Assembly: GCA_016716625.1 (NCBI GenBank)
Contig: JADJVJ010000001.1
Span: 744,001 to 808,000 of the forward strand
Direction of reading: 5' to 3'
DNA: 64,000 bases
DNA from: Nostocoides sp.
GTDB taxonomy: Bacteria; Actinomycetota; Actinomycetes; Actinomycetales; Dermatophilaceae
The notes below the pieces were generated by a model that was not told the origin of the DNA, ran no database searches, and was given only the letters and a program-made list of their open reading frames with translations. Position 1 is the stretch's first letter; each line of letters starts with the position of its first letter. This document shows positions 32,729 through 40,236 of the stretch, one piece after another. The position numbers and the translations under genes are program-made.

Positions 32729-32771
32729 CTCCGATCCACCGGGTGCACCCGGCGGTGATACCTTCGGGCCT

Positions 32772-33691
32772 GTGCCGGTCGTCTCCATCGTCGTCCCCAC
32801 CCGCGGCGGTGCCGAACGGATCCCTCGACTGCTCCGCGCCTTGCGCGCCCAGGAGGCGTGCGACTGGGAGGCGATCTTCGTCCTCGACGGGGACATCGAC
32901 GACAGCGCTGGCGTGCTGGCCGCTCAGGCCGCCGACCTGCCGGTGCGGGTGGTGGTCTTCCCGGAGAACCGCGGTCGGGCCGCGGCGCTCAACGCCGGGT
33001 TTGCCGCCGCGAGGGGGAGTGTCCTGGTCCGCTGCGACGACGATGTCGAGCCGGCACCGGACTTTGCCGCCGCCCACGCGGCGCTCCACGCGGACCGCCG
33101 GATCGGGATCGTCGGACCCTGCCGGGACGTGTTCGAGGACACCGCCTACGCCCGGGCCTATGGGCTGCCTGCCGAGCGCCGGGTCCGCGAGCACTCCTAT
33201 GCGCTGGCCGCCGAACAGGGTTGGCGGCTGTGGTCGGGGAACGTCTCGGTGACCCGTGAGGTCTATGACGAGGTCGGCGAGTACGACACCGATTTCCGGG
33301 AGTACGGCTGGGAGGACGTCGACTGGGGTACCGCCTGCATCTGCTCGGCGTGCCGGTCATCGCTGCCCGGGAGGTGGAGGCCCTGCACCACAACCCGGCC
33401 CGGTCGCTCACCGAGCGCGCCGAGCGGGCGTATGCCGCCGGGTCCTCGCAGCGCCGGTTCCTCGCCAAACACGGGAGCGCCGCTGCCGCTCTCGTCGAGG
33501 CCCCGGCGCGCTGGGACAGCCCCTGGAACCTCGCCGTGGGGATCACCGCCGCGGTGCTCACCCCGCGCACCCTGCCGTCGGTCGGACGGGTCCTCGATCG
33601 ACTCATCGAGCGGGTGCCTCGTGCGGTGGGCGAGAAGCTCGCCGCGCTCGGGGTCGAGGCCGCCGGTCGCGCCGGCCGCCGGACGCACTGA
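32772..33691 (+). pseudogene. Family 2 glycosyltransferase, frameshifted
   Basis: Bases 32772-33328 encode a GT2 N-terminus (VSIVVPTRGGAERIP, RCDDDVEPAPDF, YGWEDVDWG). Homology then continues in the -1 frame from 33329 (YRLHLLGVPVIAAREVEALHHNP) to a stop at 33691. Restoring one G in the run at 33325-33328 gives a continuous ~306-residue protein with the expected motifs WEDVDWGYRLHLLG. The break is either a real recent mutation or a homopolymer sequencing error. As read, the product loses its C-terminal third. It lies beside fahA and hmgA but belongs with the glycosylation genes. Confidence 0.8.
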
Positions 33692-33722
33692 TCGAGGTCC
33701 GCGGTGATCGGTTGGGCAGTTT

Positions 33723-33750
33723 GTCCGATACCAACCCCCGTTCATCGGAC
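33723..33750. promoter_or_regulatory. Inverted repeat GTCCGAT-N14-ATCGGAC upstream of hmgA
   Basis: Seven-base arms (33723-33729 and 33744-33750) lie about 60 bases upstream of the hmgA -10 box, a good place for a regulator site. It could serve an IclR- or GntR-type regulator of homogentisate genes; none is encoded here except the Lrp protein. Confidence 0.45.
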
Positions 33751-33809
33751 GATGTGACCATCCTGACCCCAACACGGTCGGGAACTGTCGCCCAACCCGC
33801 CGCACGCCA

Positions 33810-33815
33810 TACGCT
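33810..33815 (+). promoter_or_regulatory. -10 box (TACGCT) of hmgA, leaderless
   Basis: TACGCT is followed by six bases and the ATG at 33822. Confidence 0.5.
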
Positions 33816-33821
33816 GCGCCC

Positions 33822-35057
33822 ATGGCGCACTACCAGTCGATGGGGAGCATCCCGCCCAAGCGGCACACCCAGCACCGCCGCCCCGCCCGCGGGAAGGCCC
33901 TCGGGGCCCTCTACCACGAGGAGCTCATGGGCGAAGAGGGCTTCAGTTCGGACTCCTCGCTGCTCTATCACCGGCACATCCCGGCGGTCGTGAGCGGGTA
34001 CCGGACCTGGTCCGTCGGCGACCTCGCCACCGTGCCCAACCACCCGCTGCTCCCGCGCCACCTCACCCCGCACACCCTTTTCCCCGCCAAGGACATCCGC
34101 GCCGCCGACGTCGTCACCTCGCGGCGGCTCCTCCTGGGCAACAGCGACGTCCGCCTGCTGTATGTCGTGGCCGGCGCCCCGAGCCCGTGGTACCGCAATG
34201 CCATCGGGGACGAGTGCGTCTACGTCGAGCGCGGCCGCGCCCGGGTCGAGACCGTGTTCGGGGCCTTCGAGGTCGGCGAAGGCGACTACGTCGTCATCCC
34301 GCGGGCGACGACCCATCGGTGGCTGCCCAAGCGGTCGAGCAAGGACCCGCTACGCGCCATCATCGTCGAGGCCAACAGTCACATCGCGCCGCCGAAGCGC
34401 TACCTGTCCCGGTATGGCCAGTTCCTTGAACACAGCCCCTTCTGTGAGCGTGACCTGCGGCTTCCGCAAGGCCCGCTGCTCGCCGAGGACATCGGTGAGG
34501 CCGAGCTCGCCGAGACCGAGATCTTCATCAAGCACCGTGGCGGTGGACCGCAGAGCAGTGGCGGGGTCCTCGGCACCGTTCACGTCCAGCCGCACCACCC
34601 CCTCGACGTCGTCGGCTGGGACGGCTGCCTGTATCCGTATGTCTTCAACGTCGCCGATTACGAGCCCATCACGGGCCGGGTCCACCAGCCGCCGCCGGCC
34701 CACCAGGTCTTCGAGGGCTGGAACTTCGTCATCTGCAACTTCGTCCCACGCAAGGTCGACTACCACCCGCTCGCCATCCCGGTGCCCTACTACCACTCCA
34801 ACGTCGACTCCGACGAGGTCATGTTCTATGTCGACGGCGACTACGAGGCCCGAAAGGGTTCCGGCATCGAGCGCGGCTCGGTGTCGCTGCACCCCGGCGG
34901 GCACGCCCATGGGCCGCAGCCGGGTGCGGCGGAGGCATCGCTGGGCAAGGAGCGCTTCGAGGAAACGGCGGTCATGGTCGACACCTTCAAACCCCTCGAA
35001 CTCGGCGAGGCCGCGCTGGCCTGCGACGACGGTTCCTACGTCCGCTCCTGGGGCTGA
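33822..35057 (+). CDS. hmgA: Homogentisate 1,2-dioxygenase
   Basis: A 411-aa iron dioxygenase that opens the homogentisate ring to maleylacetoacetate. The actinobacterial-type sequence shows MGSIPPKRHTQHR, WDGCLYPYVFNVADYEPITGRVHQPPP, and FVICNFVPRK. The iron-binding regions are HSNVDSDEVMFY (His325 with an acidic ligand at 331-332) and the HGP motif at His363. Length is normal. It forms the tyrosine pathway with hppD and fahA; no maleylacetoacetate isomerase gene is seen in the window. Confidence 0.96.
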   Translation: MAHYQSMGSIPPKRHTQHRRPARGKALGALYHEELMGEEGFSSDSSLLYHRHIPAVVSGYRTWSVGDLATVPNHPLLPRHLTPHTLFPAKDIRAADVVTSRRLLLGNSDVRLLYVVAGAPSPWYRNAIGDECVYVERGRARVETVFGAFEVGEGDYVVIPRATTHRWLPKRSSKDPLRAIIVEANSHIAPPKRYLSRYGQFLEHSPFCERDLRLPQGPLLAEDIGEAELAETEIFIKHRGGGPQSSGGVLGTVHVQPHHPLDVVGWDGCLYPYVFNVADYEPITGRVHQPPPAHQVFEGWNFVICNFVPRKVDYHPLAIPVPYYHSNVDSDEVMFYVDGDYEARKGSGIERGSVSLHPGGHAHGPQPGAAEASLGKERFEETAVMVDTFKPLELGEAALACDDGSYVRSWG

Positions 35058-35095
35058 ACCGAGGGCTGCCGCTCCGGTCTCGGGGTGGGTCGCCA

Positions 35096-35101
35096 TATCC
35101 T
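35096..35101 (+). promoter_or_regulatory. -10 box (TATCCT) of clpS, leaderless
   Basis: TATCCT is followed by seven bases (GGGAGGC) and GTG 35109. This selects the shorter clpS start over GTG 35085. Confidence 0.5.
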
Positions 35102-35108
35102 GGGAGGC

Positions 35109-35399
35109 GTGTCGCTCACCCCGGTTTTGGACGAGGTCGTCGCCTCAGCTGCCGACGAGGCGCTCGACACTCCCTGGGTGACCTTGGTCTGGAACGATCC
35201 GGTCAACCTCATGAGTTATGTGACCTGGGTCTTCCAGAGCTACTTCGGCTACAGCCGTGAGAAGGCCGAGAAGCTCATGATGGACGTCCACGTCAAGGGC
35301 CGGGCCGCGGTGGCCCACGGTGCCAAGGAGACCATGGAGGCGCACACCGAAGCCCTCCACGGATACGGGCTCTGGGCCACCTTCCAGAAGGAGGGCTGA
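35109..35399 (+). CDS. clpS: ATP-dependent Clp protease adaptor ClpS
   Basis: A 96-aa adaptor that hands N-degron substrates to ClpAP/ClpCP. It has the family core PWVTLVWNDPVNLMSYVTWVF with the conserved Asn-Asp-Pro substrate pocket, then EKAEKLMMDVHVKGRAAV and the EAHTEALHGYGL region. The GTG start is fixed by the -10 box before it. The next gene, DUF2017, begins one base after its stop; clpS followed by DUF2017 is the known mycobacterial order (Rv1331-Rv1332). Confidence 0.95.
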   Translation: MSLTPVLDEVVASAADEALDTPWVTLVWNDPVNLMSYVTWVFQSYFGYSREKAEKLMMDVHVKGRAAVAHGAKETMEAHTEALHGYGLWATFQKEG

Positions 35400-35400
35400 G

Positions 35401-36024
35401 GTGGCCAAAGCCTTCGTCCGCGCCGGCGCCGGGAGCGTGGCCGCTCCCTTCGAGTATGTCGCGGGGCTGGGTCGCGGCGAACGAGGTCTGCTGGTGACCG
35501 TGCTGGGTCAACTGGCTGACCTGCTCACCCCGGACGGTCCGCGGCGGTCTCCCGAGGGCAGCGCAACCTTCGAGTCGATCGTGTCGGGCATCGGGTCGCT
35601 GACCACCCCACAGGGTGCGCCGGCCCTGCCCGAGGACCCCGCCGTGGCCCGACTCATCCCCGACGGGCACCGCAGCGAGCCGGAACTCTCCGCGGAGTTC
35701 CGGCGGCTCACCGAGGCCGGACTGCGCAACCGAAAGGCCGAGGCCGCCCGGTGCGCCGCCGAGGCCCTCGGGCGGGCCACCGGACGCGAGGTCCGCCTCA
35801 CGCAGGACGAGGCGCAGGCCTTCGCGCGTGCCCTCACCGATGTTCGGCTCGTCCTGGCCGCCCGCCTCGGGGTGAGCGAGGAAGGGGACCTCGACCAGCT
35901 CGAAGAGCACGCCGACACCCTCCCCGAGCGACACCCGGTGACCGCCGCGCTCAACCTCTATAACTTCCTCGCCTGGCTCCAGGACTCGCTCGTCACGGCC
36001 CTGCTCGGTGGGGACGATGCGTGA
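35401..36024 (+). CDS. DUF2017 protein (AosR-like)
   Basis: A 207-aa soluble protein matching DUF2017. In mycobacteria the clpS-linked homologue AosR senses oxidative stress and affects sigma-H output; conservation of that role here is inference. Features seen: FEYVAGLGRGERGLLVTVLGQL near the start, an Ala/Glu/Leu-rich helical middle, RLVLAARLGV, and a C-terminal LYNFLAWLQDSLVTALLG. The GTG at 35401 immediately follows clpS. It overlaps the next gene by eight bases. Confidence 0.88.
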   Translation: MAKAFVRAGAGSVAAPFEYVAGLGRGERGLLVTVLGQLADLLTPDGPRRSPEGSATFESIVSGIGSLTTPQGAPALPEDPAVARLIPDGHRSEPELSAEFRRLTEAGLRNRKAEAARCAAEALGRATGREVRLTQDEAQAFARALTDVRLVLAARLGVSEEGDLDQLEEHADTLPERHPVTAALNLYNFLAWLQDSLVTALLGGDDA

Positions 36025-36439
36025 GTCGACCCGGGGCTGGGGGTTGGCGCTGACGGCATACGCCGTCGTGCTGGCCGGGGTGCTCGCTTGGCCCAACGGG
36101 TGGTTGCTCAACCGGTTCACGGTGTGGCTTTACGTCAAGGGCCGACGAACCTTCCCGGAGGCGGTCCCCGAGGACTACGGGGTCGTGCTCAATGTGCTCG
36201 CGTGGGCGATCCTCGTGGTTCTCGCCGGGAGGGCTTTGCCGAAGGTGTCCCCGCTGGTCTGGGTCGTGGCCGGAGCGGCCGCCAGCGTTCTCGCCGAGAT
36301 CGTTCAGCGGGCCTTTCTGCCTGCCCGGGAGGCTCTCTGGGCCGATGTCCTTGCCAACACCGGGGGCGCCGTGCTCGGAGCGGCCCTGCTCAGTGCGTGG
36401 CGAGTCCGTGATCGACGAGTTCGTCGAGGAACGCGCTGA
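36017..36439 (+). CDS. VanZ-like membrane protein
   Basis: A 140-aa protein with four hydrophobic helices and the VanZ-type pattern LNRFTVWLYVKG, DYGVVLNVLAWAIL, and SVLAEIVQRAFLPAREALWADVLANTGG (Glu...Gln...Ala-Asp). ATG 36017 is preceded by GGTGGGGA. This is the second VanZ-like gene in the window, after 20818-21318; the two are not close copies. Its 3' end overlaps the 3' end of the opposite-strand PqqD-like gene by 50 bases. Confidence 0.75.
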   Translation: MRESTRGWGLALTAYAVVLAGVLAWPNGWLLNRFTVWLYVKGRRTFPEAVPEDYGVVLNVLAWAILVVLAGRALPKVSPLVWVVAGAAASVLAEIVQRAFLPAREALWADVLANTGGAVLGAALLSAWRVRDRRVRRGTR

Positions 36440-36668
36440 CGTCACCGAGGACGGCGACCGCCGCGAAGCCCTGCTCGGCGGCCAAGGCCTCGGCGACCTC
36501 GCTCGCGGTCGCCGGGTGAGTGCAATCGGTGAGTGCGATCCAAATGAGGGCCGCCGAGTCGGCGAGGACCAGCGGTCGGCCGTGCGCAAGGGCGGCCGCG
36601 TAGACCACCGGGCTGTCGCCGATGGCCTGCACGATCCAGGCGGCCCGTGCCGGCCGGTAGCGGGTCAT
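36390..36668 (-). CDS. PqqD-like protein
   Basis: A 92-aa protein with the PqqD-like winged-helix pattern: WIVQAIGDSPVVYAAAL, LVLADSAALIWIALTD, then SEVAEALAAEQG and DVSAFLDELVDHGLA. PqqD proteins are peptide chaperones in RiPP pathways, but related PqqD-like proteins also occur in exopolysaccharide clusters where no peptide is known. ATGA overlap couples it to the upstream nucleotidyltransferase. No radical SAM enzyme or precursor peptide is nearby. Confidence 0.72.
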   Translation of the reverse strand: MTRYRPARAAWIVQAIGDSPVVYAAALAHGRPLVLADSAALIWIALTDCTHPATASEVAEALAAEQGFAAVAVLGDVSAFLDELVDHGLATH

Positions 36669-37525
36669 GACCGACGCTCGGTGAGGCGCCGCCGGACCTC
36701 GTGGCCGAGCGCGCCCGCCCGGTGCCACCAGGCTCGGGCGAGGTCGGTGCCGGTTGCCGGTCGACCGAGTTCCGCCTCGAGATAGTGACGGTTCACCGCG
36801 ATCCCTCGCACGACAACGGTGACCTTGGCCCGTGCCGTGGCCGCCGAGCGCCACCTGGCCTGCCACTCGCCGAGGCGGTCCTCGGGGTGCTCGAAGGCGA
36901 GCCACACGGCTGCCTCGGGGAGGTGCGCCACCTGCGCTGCCCGGCCGGTGGCGATCCGCAGCGGGACGTCGGCGCCGAGGTCGGCAGCGAGGGCCTCCAC
37001 GGCCCCTTGGGTCGCTGCGTCGGCGGCCCCCCAACTCGCCGCGACGTCTGCGTGCAGCTCAGGATGGGCGCTGCGGGCGGCATGGGTGAGCAGGATCAGT
37101 CGCTCCGCGACCTCCTCCGGCACCGGACACGGATAGTGTGCGATCGGCCGCGAGACAGCTCCAGACCACAATCGGGTGAAGGTTGCCTCCGGGTCGCGGT
37201 CCAGCCCCGGGTACCGTCGGTGGACATCCATGAGTCCCCACTCTTGGTGCCGCAGGGTGGCCGCATGCTCGAAGACCGACGAGGTGGTGAAGTCGGTGTC
37301 GATGGACCACCCATCCGCGGCCAGGGCCGCCATCCAGACCCGGACGTGGGCCGGGCGGACGAGGACGTCGACATCGGTGCCGCCTCCGCGTTGTCCGCGC
37401 AGCTCGGGGGTGGCTGCGGGTCCCTTGATGTGCAGCAGGTCGACACCGTGGTCCTCGGCGAGGGCCTGGGCATAGGCATGGGCGAGGGCGACCCGCGCCG
37501 CGAGGGGGATGTCGGGAACGCTCAC
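36665..37525 (-). CDS. Nucleotidyltransferase-fold protein (NTP_transf_5-like)
   Basis: A 286-aa protein with LLHIKGPAATPELRG and GGTDVDVLVRPAHV, the D-x-D core of the nucleotidyltransferase fold in PF14907-type proteins. GLMDVHRRYPGLDRDPE and RLILLTHAARSAHPELHADV follow. Such genes sit beside PqqD-like genes in polysaccharide clusters; the substrate is unknown. GTG 37525 is chosen because TACAGT lies six bases upstream. The frame is open far upstream, but that region is antisense to the Wzc gene. Confidence 0.75.
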   Translation of the reverse strand: MSVPDIPLAARVALAHAYAQALAEDHGVDLLHIKGPAATPELRGQRGGGTDVDVLVRPAHVRVWMAALAADGWSIDTDFTTSSVFEHAATLRHQEWGLMDVHRRYPGLDRDPEATFTRLWSGAVSRPIAHYPCPVPEEVAERLILLTHAARSAHPELHADVAASWGAADAATQGAVEALAADLGADVPLRIATGRAAQVAHLPEAAVWLAFEHPEDRLGEWQARWRSAATARAKVTVVVRGIAVNRHYLEAELGRPATGTDLARAWWHRAGALGHEVRRRLTERRS

Positions 37526-37531
37526 ATCGGG

Positions 37532-37537
37532 ACTGTA
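37532..37537 (-). promoter_or_regulatory. -10 box (TACAGT) of the nucleotidyltransferase-PqqD pair, leaderless
   Basis: TACAGT on the minus strand is followed by six bases and the GTG at 37525. Confidence 0.55.
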
Positions 37538-37553
37538 TCCGGGCACCCCGACG

Positions 37554-37559
37554 TAGACT
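37554..37559 (+). promoter_or_regulatory. -10 box (TAGACT) upstream of the Wzc-like kinase
   Basis: TAGACT predicts a transcript starting near 37566, giving a leader of about 65 nt to the GTG at 37631. It lies 16 bases from the divergent -10 box at 37532-37537. Confidence 0.45.
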
Positions 37560-37570
37560 GTCCTTGCCCG

Positions 37571-37600
37571 AGCACGCCGGTGCCCTGCCGTCGGCGTGCT
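37571..37600 (+). promoter_or_regulatory. Hairpin in the 5' leader of the Wzc-like kinase
   Basis: AGCACGCCG (37571-37579) pairs with CGGCGTGCT (37592-37600), a perfect 9-bp stem with a 12-base loop placed just after the predicted transcription start. It could stabilise the mRNA or attenuate transcription. Confidence 0.4.
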
Positions 37601-37630
37601 GTTGCCCATACCCTCAGGTGTTGAACTCCC

Positions 37631-39109
37631 GTGACGTTCGTCGAGCTCTTCCGCCTCATGCGCAGCCACCTCGGTCGGCTGCTGCTCGCCACCCTGCTCG
37701 GCGGGGCGTTGGGTTACGGCTACGCCTCGACGCTGCCGCCGGTTTTCGCCGCCGACTCCAGCGGTCAGATCGTCGTCGCGGCACCGCAAAGCGACATCGG
37801 CAGCATCCTGGCCAACTCCTCGGTCGCGGCGAGCAAGGTCAGTGCATTCCTGCCCTACGCGCAGACCCGCGCGGTGGCCCAGCGGGCCATCGAAGAGACC
37901 GGGATCAACGCCACCCCGGCCCAGATCGTCGGGCGGATCAGCGCGACCATCCCCGACGGCACCTCCATGATCCGGGTCAGCGCGACCGCACCGACGGCCG
38001 AGGAGGCCCGGCTGCTTGCCGACGCGATGGTGCGTGCGGTCGCGGCCGAGGCCAACCGGATCGAACTCGGCGGAACGGTCAAGCCGGGCCAGCAGGCGGT
38101 GGTCCGGGTGGTGCCCATCGAGATGGCCCTGCCCGGCGCCCAGATCGGCCCCAACGTCCAGAAGTACGTCCTCGCCGGGCTCGCGGGCGGCTTTGGTCTC
38201 ATGGCCGGCTGGATCCTCCTGCGGCGCGCTCTGGATACCCGGATCCGCACCGTCAAGCAGGTCGAGGAGAACACCGGCACCTCGGTGCTCGCGGTGGTGC
38301 CGCAGACCGCCGAGCTGCGGGCCAGCAAGGGGCGGGGACGCCTCGGGAGCCTCGGAATGGCCTCGGAGTCCTTCCGGCAACTGCGGACCAACCTGCGTTT
38401 CGTCAACGTCGACAATCCGCCGCGAAGCATGGTGGTGACCAGCGCGAACTCCGGGGAGGGTAAGTCGACGATCTCGGCGACCCTGGCCAGGGTCCTCGCC
38501 GAGTCCGGGCGACCAGTGGTGCTCATTGACGCTGACCTGCGACGCCCCATGCTCGCCACTATCTTCGAACGTCGCGGGTCGGTCGGTCTCACCCAGGTGC
38601 TCTCGGGGCAACTCGAGCTCGAGGCCGCGCTGCAGCCCACCGAACAACCCAACCTTCTCCTCATCACGGCCGGTCGGATCCCGCCCAACCCCAGCGAACT
38701 GCTCGGCTCCCACCGAATGAATGAGGTCATCACCGAGCTCTCCCGAAACAACTTCGTGATTCTGGACGCACCTCCGTTGCTCCCGGTCACGGACGCCGGG
38801 TTGCTCACCGCCATGTGTGATGGCGCCCTCTTCGTCTTCGCCGTCGGCAAGACCCACCGAGACCAGGCTGCCCAGTGCGCGAAGTCCATGGCGCACGTTG
38901 GCGGCAAGGTCCTCGGCACGGTCCTCAACCTTGCGCCCAAGCGCAAGGTTGATGGTGTCGTCTATGGCTACGGGTACGGCTACGGCTCCTACCAAAACCG
39001 CTACTACTACACCTCCAAGGGTGACGGCACCGGAGCCCGCCGCGCCAAGCGCCGCCGCGGCAAGGACGCCGAGACCTCGCCCGAGACTCAGGTCGAGGTG
39101 CAGGCCTAA
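37631..39109 (+). CDS. Wzz/Wzc-type polysaccharide tyrosine autokinase
   Basis: A 492-aa inner-membrane protein that sets polymer length and drives export. It has an N-terminal Wzz domain (TM1 about residues 15-32, TM2 about 180-198) and a cytoplasmic BY-kinase with Walker A SANSGEGKST (271-280), Walker A' VVLIDADLRRP and Walker B VILDAPP. A Tyr cluster (YGYGYGYGSYQNRYYY, eight Tyr) near 445-460 is the expected autophosphorylation tail, followed by a basic end. Fusion of Wzz and kinase in one chain is usual in actinobacteria. Its stop overlaps that of the convergent glycosyltransferase. Confidence 0.93.
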   Translation: MTFVELFRLMRSHLGRLLLATLLGGALGYGYASTLPPVFAADSSGQIVVAAPQSDIGSILANSSVAASKVSAFLPYAQTRAVAQRAIEETGINATPAQIVGRISATIPDGTSMIRVSATAPTAEEARLLADAMVRAVAAEANRIELGGTVKPGQQAVVRVVPIEMALPGAQIGPNVQKYVLAGLAGGFGLMAGWILLRRALDTRIRTVKQVEENTGTSVLAVVPQTAELRASKGRGRLGSLGMASESFRQLRTNLRFVNVDNPPRSMVVTSANSGEGKSTISATLARVLAESGRPVVLIDADLRRPMLATIFERRGSVGLTQVLSGQLELEAALQPTEQPNLLLITAGRIPPNPSELLGSHRMNEVITELSRNNFVILDAPPLLPVTDAGLLTAMCDGALFVFAVGKTHRDQAAQCAKSMAHVGGKVLGTVLNLAPKRKVDGVVYGYGYGYGSYQNRYYYTSKGDGTGARRAKRRRGKDAETSPETQVEVQA

Positions 39110-40236
39110 CCCGAGGCCTCGGCCCCATCCGCCCACAAGGCGGTCACCTCGGCCCGCAGGCGGCGGGCGAACGACTCCTCGGAGAAGCGATCGGCATGCG
39201 CCCGGATGGCTTCGTAGTCCCAGGGCACTTCCGCCGCAGCGGCGACCGCAGCAGCCACCGCCTCCGGCACCGGCTCATCGAAGTGCACTCCGGTCACTCC
39301 TTCGAGGACGGTGTCGAGATACCCTCCGCCGCGCAGGGTGACGCTCGGCTTTCCGAACGCGGCGGCCTCCAATGGCGTGAGACCGTAATCCTCCAGGCTC
39401 GGGGCGACGATCCCCACACACTGGGCGTAGAGCCAGCGGAGCTGGGCGTCGCTGATCCCTTGAACCATGGTCACGTTGGTCGGCAGCGTACGGCGAAGTT
39501 CCCTCTCGAGGGGCCCCGCGCCGACGACGACAAGTCGGCGCGAGGGCATACCGCGGAAGGCCTCGATCGCTGTGTCGACTTTCTTGTAGGGCAACAGCCG
39601 GGACACCAGGAGATGGAAGCCCCCGCCGTCACCGACGTCGTCCAGGGGCTCCTGTGGGAGCGAGGTGTCCATGGAGTGCGGCGCCGGGACCACGGGTGCG
39701 TTCAAACCGTAGGTGTCCTGGATCCGCTGTTGAACGACCCGGGAGATCGCGAGGTAACGGTCATTGAGTTGCGCGGCCCTTCGGTCCCAGGCCCGCAGCG
39801 CCGGTCGCATGGCCAGCAGCGCCAGGCCGCTCGCCGACGAGGCGGCCGGGCCCCCCAGGTAGTCGTCGGTCTGGTAGAGCCAGCGGGCCGGGCTGTAGCA
39901 GTAGACGAGTCGACGCGCTCTCGTGCTGAACCCGTGGGCCCATCCGCTACTCGACACCAGGACGACGTCGGCGTCAATCTCGATCGACTCGGCCACCAAC
40001 GGGAGGAAGGGCAGGGCGAGGCGGTGATGGCGCCGGAAGAACTTCAAGGAGTTCAGCGCGGACGGCACGATGAGGGCGTCCTCGAACTCGGGGTAGGTCA
40101 GGGCCCGGTCGTAGAGCGTGGTGTAGATCGTCGCGTCCGGGAACGCCCTGAGCATTGCCAGAACCACACGTTCGGCCCCACCGCGCTGGGTGAGGTAATC
40201 GTGGGCTATGGCTACCCGGGGGCCCGCTGAGCTCAT
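39106..40236 (-). CDS. Family 4 glycosyltransferase
   Basis: A 376-aa GT-B enzyme. N-terminal VAIAHDYLTQRGGAERVVLAML is the acceptor domain of GT4. LVSRLLPYKKVDTAIEAF opens the donor domain, with EDYGLTPLEAAAFGKPSV as the E-x7-E donor motif. It probably adds a sugar from a nucleotide donor in the surface polymer; GDP-deoxyhexose is a candidate because the two adjacent genes make that class of sugar. ATG 40236 overlaps the upstream gene (ATGA). Confidence 0.9.
   Translation of the reverse strand: MSSAGPRVAIAHDYLTQRGGAERVVLAMLRAFPDATIYTTLYDRALTYPEFEDALIVPSALNSLKFFRRHHRLALPFLPLVAESIEIDADVVLVSSSGWAHGFSTRARRLVYCYSPARWLYQTDDYLGGPAASSASGLALLAMRPALRAWDRRAAQLNDRYLAISRVVQQRIQDTYGLNAPVVPAPHSMDTSLPQEPLDDVGDGGGFHLLVSRLLPYKKVDTAIEAFRGMPSRRLVVVGAGPLERELRRTLPTNVTMVQGISDAQLRWLYAQCVGIVAPSLEDYGLTPLEAAAFGKPSVTLRGGGYLDTVLEGVTGVHFDEPVPEAVAAAVAAAAEVPWDYEAIRAHADRFSEESFARRLRAEVTALWADGAEASG

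Noticed and set aside
36390..36668. RiPP biosynthesis gene
   Set aside because: PqqD-like alone does not make a RiPP cluster; no precursor peptide, radical SAM protein or protease is seen nearby.
36669..39136. Very long minus-strand frame reaching into the Wzc-like gene
   Set aside because: Only its C-terminal part (from 37525 down) matches a protein family; the upstream part is antisense shadow of the kinase gene.
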